This document shows positions 41,724-48,245 of a stretch of 64,000 bases of DNA, piece after piece. Source of the stretch: PALSA-1003 sp963791945 (lineage in GTDB: Bacteria > Pseudomonadota > Gammaproteobacteria > Burkholderiales > Casimicrobiaceae); contig CAWBUD010000002.1 of NCBI GenBank assembly GCA_963791945.1, forward strand, positions 930,001 to 994,000, written 5' to 3'. Under the pieces are notes generated by a model, which saw nothing but the letters and a program-made list of their open reading frames with translations, was not told the DNA's origin and did not search any database. The position numbers were made by a program, and so were the translations under genes. How positions within the stretch are numbered: the stretch's first letter is position 1; each line of letters starts with the position of its first letter.

Positions 41724-41868
41724 GCATCGTCGCTCTAGCCTGTGTTAAAGCGCCGCGCCGATGCCCGTGAGACAAACGCGGGCACGATCTCGCATCTCGC
41801 TACTGCCTTCGCTTCAACCGGCCGTCGCACCGCATCCGCGCTGTTCGGCAGATCACGTTGATCGACGT

Positions 41869-41882
41869 TTGACTTGGCTCAA
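41869..41882. promoter_or_regulatory. possible FNR/ANR-type box, cstA/acs intergenic, site 2
   Basis: TTGACTTGGCTCAA keeps the TTGA and TCAA arms (8 of 10 to the consensus) and lies 105 bp before the synthetase start, a better position for driving the acs-pdh operon than site 1. Confidence 0.5.
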
Positions 41883-41986
41883 GGCGCCAAGCGCGCAATG
41901 CCGTACGCTTTCCTTCGCGTTCGGCACGGCATCGTGTCGACCCAACCCGCGGTTGCCTGACGCTTCGCGCGCCAAGGTGGAGGAAC

Positions 41987-43741
41987 ATGCCTAACGACTG
42001 GATCGCCAAGACGGTGGGACAGTTGCGCAGCGCGCCCAACATGCCGGAGTACGAGTCCTTCCGGCGCACGTTCTCGTGGGCTGAGGCGCGCAAGGAGCTC
42101 GATGGCTTGCCCGGCGGGCGCGGGCTCAACATCGCGCACGAAGCCGTCGATCGGCACGCCGCGGGCTCGCGCGCCGATCAGGTCGCGATCCGGTGGCTCG
42201 GCCGTGAGGGCGCGATCGAGGAATACTCGTTTCGCCGGCTGTCGCTGCTCTCCAATCGTTTCGCAAACGTGCTCGCCCAGCTCGGCGTCGCGCCGGGAGA
42301 GCGGGTCTACGCGCTCACCGGCCGCATCCCCGCCCTTTATATCGCCGCGCTGGGATCGTGGAAGTATCGGGCGGCGTTCTGCACGCTCTTCTCGGCATTC
42401 GGCCCGGAGCCGATCCATGCGCGCATGGCCAAAGGCGATGCCAAGGTGCTGATCACGACCCGGGCGCTGTACGACAAGAAAGTCGCGGGTATTCGCGCTT
42501 CGCTTCCGTCGTTGAAGCACGTGCTCATCGTGGGTGATGGCGTGCCGGGCGACGACACGACGAGCTTCGATGAGCTGTTGGGCGGTGCGAGCGAGTCGTT
42601 CACGATTCCGCCGACCGATCCCGAAGACATGGCGCTGCTGCACTTCACGAGTGGCACCACCGGGACGCCCAAAGGCGCGGTGCACGTCCATCATGCCGTC
42701 GTGGCTCACCACATCACCGGCAAGATCGCACTGGATCTCCGTCCCGACGATGTCTTCTGGTGCACCGCCGATCCCGGTTGGGTCACCGGCACGTCGTACG
42801 GCATCATCGCGCCGCTTACCAACGGCGTCACCAGCATCGTCGATGAGGCGGATTTCGACGCCGAGCGCTGGTACGAGATCTTGGCCCGCCACAAGGTGAG
42901 CGTCTGGTACACCGCGCCCACGGCGATTCGCATGATGATGAAGGCGGGCTTCGATCCCGGTCGCCGGAGCGCGATGCCTGCATTGCGCTTCCTGGCGAGC
43001 GTGGGCGAGCCGCTCAATCCCGAGGCCGTGCTCTGGGGCGTGGAAGCCTTCGGGATGCCGTTTCACGACAACTGGTGGCAGACCGAGACCGGGGGCATCA
43101 TGATCGCCAATTACGCGGCCATGGATATCCGTCCCGGCTCGATGGGCCGACCGCTGCCGGGCATCGAAGCGGCGATCGTCCGCGCCGGAGAGGAAGGCAC
43201 GGTGAGCGTGATCGACGCGCCGGATGAGCAGGGCGAGCTCGCGCTCAAGCCCGGTTGGCCGTCGATGTTCCGTGGCTACCTGAACGAGCCTGAGCGGTAC
43301 CGCAAGTGCTTCGCGGGCGGCTGGTACCTCACCGGCGATCTCGCTCGCCGCGATCGCGACGGGTACTTCTGGTTCGTCGGTCGCAAGGATGACGTGATCA
43401 AGACCTCCGGCCATCTCATCGGTCCGTTCGAGGTCGAGAGCGTCCTGATGGAACACCCTGCGGTCGCCGAGGCGGGAGTGATCGGCAAGCCCGATCCCGT
43501 TGCGCTGGAGGTTGTCAAGGCATTCGTCGCGCTCAAGAGCGGCAACTTGCCGGACGAGGCGTTGAGAAAGTCGCTGCTCGCCCATGCGCGCAAGCGGCTG
43601 GGCGCCGCCGTCGCGCCGAAGGAGATCGAGTTCGTCGCCTCGCTGCCGAAGACGCGCAGCGGCAAGATCATGCGGCGGCTCCTCAAGGCGCGGGAGCTTG
43701 GGCTTCCCGAAGGCGACACCTCCACATTGGAGAGCGGCTGA
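41987..43741 (+). CDS. acetyl-CoA synthetase-like AMP-forming acyl-CoA synthetase
   Basis: 584 residues; GGTGGAGGA precedes the ATG. The AMP-binding motif is LLHFTSGTTGTPKGAVHVHH near residue 220. The acetate-type motif FHDNWWQTETGGIMIANY lies near 360, and GDLARRDRDGYFWFVGRKDD is the hinge. The C-terminal lysine motif TRSGKIMRRLLKARE could be acetylated, as in Acs. It is shorter than classical Acs (~650), lacking part of the N-terminal region. It activates acetate or another short acid to acyl-CoA. The stop overlaps the E1 alpha start (TGATG), so it is the first gene of a coupled operon. Confidence 0.92.
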   Translation: MPNDWIAKTVGQLRSAPNMPEYESFRRTFSWAEARKELDGLPGGRGLNIAHEAVDRHAAGSRADQVAIRWLGREGAIEEYSFRRLSLLSNRFANVLAQLGVAPGERVYALTGRIPALYIAALGSWKYRAAFCTLFSAFGPEPIHARMAKGDAKVLITTRALYDKKVAGIRASLPSLKHVLIVGDGVPGDDTTSFDELLGGASESFTIPPTDPEDMALLHFTSGTTGTPKGAVHVHHAVVAHHITGKIALDLRPDDVFWCTADPGWVTGTSYGIIAPLTNGVTSIVDEADFDAERWYEILARHKVSVWYTAPTAIRMMMKAGFDPGRRSAMPALRFLASVGEPLNPEAVLWGVEAFGMPFHDNWWQTETGGIMIANYAAMDIRPGSMGRPLPGIEAAIVRAGEEGTVSVIDAPDEQGELALKPGWPSMFRGYLNEPERYRKCFAGGWYLTGDLARRDRDGYFWFVGRKDDVIKTSGHLIGPFEVESVLMEHPAVAEAGVIGKPDPVALEVVKAFVALKSGNLPDEALRKSLLAHARKRLGAAVAPKEIEFVASLPKTRSGKIMRRLLKARELGLPEGDTSTLESG

Positions 43742-44739
43742 TGGCCTCCGAACTGCTGGCCCTGCCCGAACTGCGGCGTGAGCACGCGCTGGGCCTGTTT
43801 CGGCAGATGCTGCTGATCCGTCGCTTCGAAGAGAAGTCGGCGGAGCTCTACACGCTCGGCAAGATCCGCGGCTTCCTGCATCTGTACATCGGCGAGGAAG
43901 CAGTGGCCGCCGGCGCGATGCCGGCGTTCACGCCCGACGACGCGATCGTCGCCACGTATCGCGAGCACGGCCAAGCCCTCGCTCGCGGGATCCCCGCCGG
44001 TGCGGTGATGGCCGAAATGTACGGCAAGGCCAATGGTGCGAGCCGCGGCCGCGGCGGATCGATGCACATCTTCGATGCGAGCCGCCGCTTCTACGGTGGA
44101 TACGCCATCGTGGGCGGCGGCCTGCCGATCGCGGTCGGGCTCGCGCTCGCCGACCGGATGCAGGACCGGCGGCGAATCACGGCGTGCTTTTTCGGCGAAG
44201 GCGCGGTGGCCGAAGGCGAATTCCACGAGTCCCTCAATCTTGCCGCCTTGTGGCACCTGCCGATCGTCTTCCTGTGCGAGAACAATCGCTACGCCATGGG
44301 CACCGCGCTGATGCGCTCGGAATCGCAGACCGATCTCCACCTCAAGGCGCAAAGCTACAATATCGCTTCGGTTGCGGTCGACGGCATGGATGTGCTGGCG
44401 GTCGAGTCGGCCGTGCGCGAGGCGGCTGACGCCGTGCGCCGCGAGCGGGAGCCGCGTTTTCTCGAGCTTCGAACCTACCGTTTCCGCGCCCACTCGATGG
44501 CCGACCCGGACTTGTATCGTACCCGCGCCGAGGTCGACGAATGGAAGCATCGCTGTCCGGTCGAGACCTTCGCCGCGATGCTTCGGGCGGAAGGCTTGCT
44601 TTCCGATGCCGCGCGCAACGAAATGGAAGCCGGCGTGGCCGCCGAGATCGTGCAAGCGGTGGCCATCGCGGAAGCAGGGTCGTGGGAGCCGGTCGAGGAT
44701 CTCACGCGCGACGTCTACACCCCGGCGTCCGCATCATGA
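43741..44739 (+). CDS. 2-oxoacid (pyruvate/acetoin) dehydrogenase E1 alpha subunit
   Basis: 332 residues. Thiamine diphosphate-binding sequence is ITACFFGEGAVAEGEFHESL followed by LPIVFLCENNRYAMGT. The entry YIGEEAVAAGAMPAFTPDDA and the phosphorylation-loop region YRFRAHSMADPDLYRTRAEV are typical of PDH/acetoin dehydrogenase alpha chains. With beta and E2 it converts pyruvate (or acetoin) to acetyl-CoA. No E3 (lipoamide dehydrogenase) is in the window. It overlaps the synthetase stop by one base and the beta start by four. Confidence 0.93.
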   Translation: MASELLALPELRREHALGLFRQMLLIRRFEEKSAELYTLGKIRGFLHLYIGEEAVAAGAMPAFTPDDAIVATYREHGQALARGIPAGAVMAEMYGKANGASRGRGGSMHIFDASRRFYGGYAIVGGGLPIAVGLALADRMQDRRRITACFFGEGAVAEGEFHESLNLAALWHLPIVFLCENNRYAMGTALMRSESQTDLHLKAQSYNIASVAVDGMDVLAVESAVREAADAVRREREPRFLELRTYRFRAHSMADPDLYRTRAEVDEWKHRCPVETFAAMLRAEGLLSDAARNEMEAGVAAEIVQAVAIAEAGSWEPVEDLTRDVYTPASAS

Positions 44740-45704
44740 GCAAGACGACCTATCGTGAGGCGTTGCGGGGCGCGATGCGCGAGGCGATGCGTGCCGACCC
44801 GCGTGTGTTCCTGATGGGCGAGGACGTCGGCCGCTACGGCGGTGCGTTCGCGGTGAGCCTGGGGCTGCTCGCGGAGTTCGGCCCGGAACGTATTCGCGAT
44901 ACGCCGCTGTCCGAATCGACATTCGTGGGCGCCGGCATCGGAGCGGCGCTGGGCGGAATGCGGCCGATCGTCGAGGTCATGACGATCAACTTCAGCCTGC
45001 TCGCGCTCGACCAGATCGTCAACAACGCTGCGACGCTGCGGCACATGTCGGGCGGCCAGTTCAGCGTGCCCATGGTGGTGCGCATGGCAAGCGGCGGCGG
45101 GCGCGGCATGGCGGCGCAGCACTCGCACAGCTTCGAAGGCTGGTACGCGCACGTCCCGGGGATCAAGTCCATTGCCCCGGCGACCGTGGCCGATGCGAGA
45201 GGCCTTCTGCTCGCTGCGCTTAAAGAGCCCGATCCGGTCTTCGTGTTCGAGCACGCGCTCCTTTATTCGCTCGAAGGCGACACCGACGACGGCGTGCCGA
45301 TGCGCATCGGTCAGGCCGCCATACGCCGCTCCGGTCACGACGTGACGCTCATTACCTACGGCGGCACGCTGGGCAAGACACTGCAGGCGGCGGAAACGCT
45401 CGCCGCCGAGGGCATCGACGCCGAGGTGATCGATCTCAGAACGCTTCGTCCACTCGATACAGCGACTATCCTGGAATCGGTGGGCCGCACCCATCGCGCT
45501 GTGATCATCGATGAAGGCTGGCGCACGGGAAGCCTCGCCGCGGAGGTGAGCGCCCAGATCATGGAAGGCGCGTTCGATTCGCTCGACGCGCCCGTGGCGC
45601 GGGTCTGCAGCGCCGAGGTGCCGATTCCCTACGCCAAACACCTCGAGGACGCGGCGCTGCCTCAGGCGGCGACCATCGCGAGCGCGGCACGAGCGCTCTT
45701 CTGA
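44736..45704 (+). CDS. 2-oxoacid (pyruvate/acetoin) dehydrogenase E1 beta subunit
   Basis: 322 residues. It begins SKTTYREALRGAMREAMRAD with VFLMGEDVGRYGGAFAVSLG. It then has the transketolase pyrimidine-domain segments SESTFVGAGIGAALGGMRPI and RMASGGGRGMAAQHSHSFEG. The C-terminal domain shows VIDLRTLRPLDTATILESVG and VIIDEGWRTGSLAAEVSAQI. Its ATG overlaps the alpha stop (ATGA). Whether pyruvate or acetoin is the substrate cannot be settled from sequence; the CstA neighbour favours pyruvate. Confidence 0.93.
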   Translation: MSKTTYREALRGAMREAMRADPRVFLMGEDVGRYGGAFAVSLGLLAEFGPERIRDTPLSESTFVGAGIGAALGGMRPIVEVMTINFSLLALDQIVNNAATLRHMSGGQFSVPMVVRMASGGGRGMAAQHSHSFEGWYAHVPGIKSIAPATVADARGLLLAALKEPDPVFVFEHALLYSLEGDTDDGVPMRIGQAAIRRSGHDVTLITYGGTLGKTLQAAETLAAEGIDAEVIDLRTLRPLDTATILESVGRTHRAVIIDEGWRTGSLAAEVSAQIMEGAFDSLDAPVARVCSAEVPIPYAKHLEDAALPQAATIASAARALF

Positions 45705-45714
45705 GGGCGAAGCG

Positions 45715-46902
45715 ATGGTCCAGTTCGTCATGCCGAAGCTCGGCGCCGACATGACCCAGGGAAAACTGGTCGAGTGGTGCAAGAAGCCGGGCGAGCGTGT
45801 CAAGCGCGGCGAGGTGATCGCCGTAATCGAAACCGACAAGGCGAACGTCGATACCGAATCGTTCGTCGACGGGGTGTTCGAAAGCGTCCTGGTCGAACCG
45901 CACGACGAGTGGCTGCCGGTCGGAACTCCGCTGGCGGTGATTCACGTGGAAGGCGAAGTGCCGACCGAGGCGGCGCCGCCACCGCTCGCTGCTGCGCCGG
46001 TCGCGCCGCCCCCTAGTGCGGCTCCGGCGGTACCGGTCGCGGTCGCCGACGCGGCGATGGCGCGGCTTAGGATTTCGCCCGCTGCGCGCAAGCGCGCCCT
46101 CGATCTCGGCATCGATCCCGCGCGGCTGGTCGGTACGGGTCCGGGTGGACGCATCACGCTGGAGGACGTCGAGCGTGTCGCGGGGGCGGCCCCGGTTGCC
46201 CCGGCAGCGGCTCCCGTCGTGGCGGAAGCTCCGGATCGCGCTCGACGAATGCGCGATGCCATCGCGGCCACGATGGCGCTGTCGAAGCGCGAGATCCCTC
46301 ACTACTACCTGGCAACGGCGATCTCGCTCGCGAAGGCGCTGACGTGGCTCGAGGCGCGCAACGCGGGGCGAACGGTGACGGAGCGATTGCTGCCCGGCGT
46401 GCTGCTCCTCAAGGCGACCGCGCTGGCGCTGCGCCAGGTGCCCGAGCTCAACGGCTTCTGGCGCAACGCTCGCGCGGAGCAAAGCCAGGCGATCCACGTC
46501 GGTGTGGCGATTTCGCTTCGGGGAGGCGGGCTCGTTGCGCCGGCCGTGCACGACGCGGACCGGTGCGACCTCGACGAATTGATGCGCCGGCTGCAGGATC
46601 TCACCAAGCGGGCCCGCGCGGGATCGCTCAGGAGCTCGGAGATGACCGATCCGACGATCACCGTCACCAGCCTGGGCGAGCGTGGCGTGGACGCCGTCTA
46701 CGGGATCATCTATCCGCCCCAGCTCGCGCTGGTGGGCTTCGGCAAGGTGGTCGAGCGACCGTGGGTGGTCGGCGGGTGCGTTGTCGCGCAACCGGTGATC
46801 AGCGCGACGCTGTCGGGCGACCATCGCGCCACCGACGGTCATCGCGGAGCGCTGCTGCTCGACGCGATCGATCGCCTTCTCCAGGAACCGGACAAGCTAT
46901 GA
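45715..46902 (+). CDS. dihydrolipoyl acyltransferase (E2)
   Basis: 395 residues in classic E2 order. A lipoyl domain (1-80) has the modified lysine in VIETDKANVDTESF. An Ala/Pro linker follows, then a peripheral-subunit-binding domain (about 115-150) with RISPAARKRALDLGIDPARL and VGTGPGGRITLEDV. The catalytic domain carries HVGVAISLRGGGLVAPAVHD and the active-site SGDHRATDGHRGALLLD (the family HRxxDG histidine). It has one lipoyl domain and a compact catalytic domain. It transfers the acyl group to CoA; the ACP gene that overlaps its stop raises the question of an alternative acceptor. Confidence 0.93.
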   Translation: MVQFVMPKLGADMTQGKLVEWCKKPGERVKRGEVIAVIETDKANVDTESFVDGVFESVLVEPHDEWLPVGTPLAVIHVEGEVPTEAAPPPLAAAPVAPPPSAAPAVPVAVADAAMARLRISPAARKRALDLGIDPARLVGTGPGGRITLEDVERVAGAAPVAPAAAPVVAEAPDRARRMRDAIAATMALSKREIPHYYLATAISLAKALTWLEARNAGRTVTERLLPGVLLLKATALALRQVPELNGFWRNARAEQSQAIHVGVAISLRGGGLVAPAVHDADRCDLDELMRRLQDLTKRARAGSLRSSEMTDPTITVTSLGERGVDAVYGIIYPPQLALVGFGKVVERPWVVGGCVVAQPVISATLSGDHRATDGHRGALLLDAIDRLLQEPDKL

Positions 46903-47165
46903 CCGCCGAAATCAAGACCTCGGAAACACTTCGGGACACTGTGCTGGACGCCTTGAGCGATGTCGCGCCGGAGCTCGAGCGCGACAAGATCGACCCCCGA
47001 GCCGACCTGCGCAATCAGCTCGACCTCGATTCGATGGATTTCCTGAATTTCGTCGTTGGCCTGCACAAGGCGCTCGGCGTTGACATCCCCGAAGCGGACT
47101 ATCGCAAGATAGCCACCCTCGACGGCTGCGTGGCGTATCTCGCGGCGAAGATCGATGCGCGTTAG
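46899..47165 (+). CDS. stand-alone acyl carrier protein
   Basis: 88 residues; the ATG at 46899 overlaps the E2 stop (ATGA). The acidic four-helix pattern includes LRNQLDLDSMDFLNFVVGLH with the serine for phosphopantetheine, and DYRKIATLDGCVAYLAAK at the end. No ketosynthase or malonyl transferase is nearby, so it is not a fatty-acid synthase partner by context. Its closest relative in the window is the ACP half of the next gene, so a duplication is likely. Translational coupling to E2 suggests it works with the acetyl-CoA-forming enzymes. Confidence 0.9.
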   Translation: MTAEIKTSETLRDTVLDALSDVAPELERDKIDPRADLRNQLDLDSMDFLNFVVGLHKALGVDIPEADYRKIATLDGCVAYLAAKIDAR

Positions 47166-47209
47166 CGCGATCGACACGACGCAGGTGTCGTAAGAGTCGA
47201 AGCCCAAAG

Positions 47210-48088
47210 ATGACGCGAAAGCCGCACGTTGCATTCGCGCCCGCCGACGTGCGCCAGGGGGTGTTCGAGACGCTGCAGCGGATCGCTCCGCAGGTCTCGC
47301 CCGACGCCTTGAATCCCGCGCGCCCGCTGCGAGACCAGGTCGATCTCGATTCGATGGATTGGCTGAACTTCCTCGTCGCCGTGAACGAGCGATTCGGCGC
47401 CGATATTCCCGAATCCGACTACGCGCAGCTCGCAACGCTCGATGACTTGTTCGCGTATCTCGAGCGGAGACACGCGGGCGTGCGTGGAGGTCGAAATCGT
47501 CGGGTCCGTGAGCATCGTCTTGCCGACGGCAGGACCGTGACGATCCGGCCGATAAGGGCAGACGACGCGGAACGGATTCGCGATTTGCTCGAGGCTTCTT
47601 CGGAGGAAAGCCGCTATAAACGTTTCCAGAAGTGGGTACATGCGCCGTCCAACGAGCTCGTTCATTTCCTTACGGATGTCGACGAGCGCCGCTGCGTGAC
47701 GGCTGTGGCGAGCGTCCCGAGCGGGTCCCACGAGCAGATCGTCGGCGAAGCACGATGCATAGCGGGCGCCGACGGCAAAAGCTGCGAGCTCGGTTTGCTG
47801 GTCGAGGATTCCTGGCAGAAGACCGGGATCGCCGGTCTTTTGATGGAGGCGTTGATGAAGTCCGCGCGCGAGAGAGGATTCACAGAGATGGAAGGACTCG
47901 TTCTCGCCAACAACGCGCCGATGCTGCAATTCGCGCATGCATTCGGATTTGAAGCCGAGCCGACGGAGGACCGGACTATGGTGCACATCCGACGCGTTCT
48001 GCGCGACGCCGCGGCGCCGATGTCTCGACCCGTTGGTTCATCTCGGCGCAATCGCATCGTCGATGCAAAGTACAAGGAGTCCCGCTAG
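47210..48088 (+). CDS. fusion of acyl carrier domain and GNAT acetyltransferase
   Basis: 292 residues. The first ~85 form an ACP (LRDQVDLDSMDWLNFLVAVN, DYAQLATLDDLFAYLERR), similar to the preceding ACP. After a basic linker, residues ~100-265 form a GNAT domain. It begins VTIRPIRADDAERIRDLLEA, with ESRYKRFQKWVHAPSNELVH and the acetyl-CoA-site region CELGLLVEDSWQKTGIAGLL. The GNAT half resembles the acetyltransferase part of Pat-type lysine acetyltransferases. The C-terminal 25 residues are basic and may be disordered. The fusion suggests an ACP-tethered acyl donor or acceptor; the substrate is unknown. Confidence 0.88.
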   Translation: MTRKPHVAFAPADVRQGVFETLQRIAPQVSPDALNPARPLRDQVDLDSMDWLNFLVAVNERFGADIPESDYAQLATLDDLFAYLERRHAGVRGGRNRRVREHRLADGRTVTIRPIRADDAERIRDLLEASSEESRYKRFQKWVHAPSNELVHFLTDVDERRCVTAVASVPSGSHEQIVGEARCIAGADGKSCELGLLVEDSWQKTGIAGLLMEALMKSARERGFTEMEGLVLANNAPMLQFAHAFGFEAEPTEDRTMVHIRRVLRDAAAPMSRPVGSSRRNRIVDAKYKESR

Positions 48089-48245
48089 ATCACAGCTGCG
48101 CCCGAAGGTGCGACACTGCCTCGCGCTTTTTTGACCACATGATGGGACCGATCGAGGTCGTCTCGCGCTTGCGGGGCTGGCCAGACAGCGCAGGCATTGA
48201 GGCCCATCGCGAAGGAACACATAGTCGCGGCGCGCCGCACGCTCG

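Larger units (their letters stand above)
41479..41986. other. divergent promoter region between cstA and the acs-pdh operon
   Basis: 508 bases with no supported gene; short frames here are shadows. It contains two FNR-type palindromes, listed separately at 41710 and 41869. The remainder (41500-41700) shows no repeat or hairpin that I can interpret. Confidence 0.6.

Noticed and set aside
39535..41748. 737-codon open frame on the plus strand
   Set aside because: It is antisense to the intact cstA gene and has an Arg/His/Asp/Glu-rich composition typical of a shadow frame in GC-rich DNA.
41879..43585. 568-codon minus-strand frame opposite the acyl-CoA synthetase
   Set aside because: Shadow of the synthetase gene; composition is unnatural.
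46899..48088. fatty-acid or polyketide synthesis cluster
   Set aside because: Two carrier domains exist, but there is no ketosynthase, malonyl transferase or reductase in the neighbourhood.
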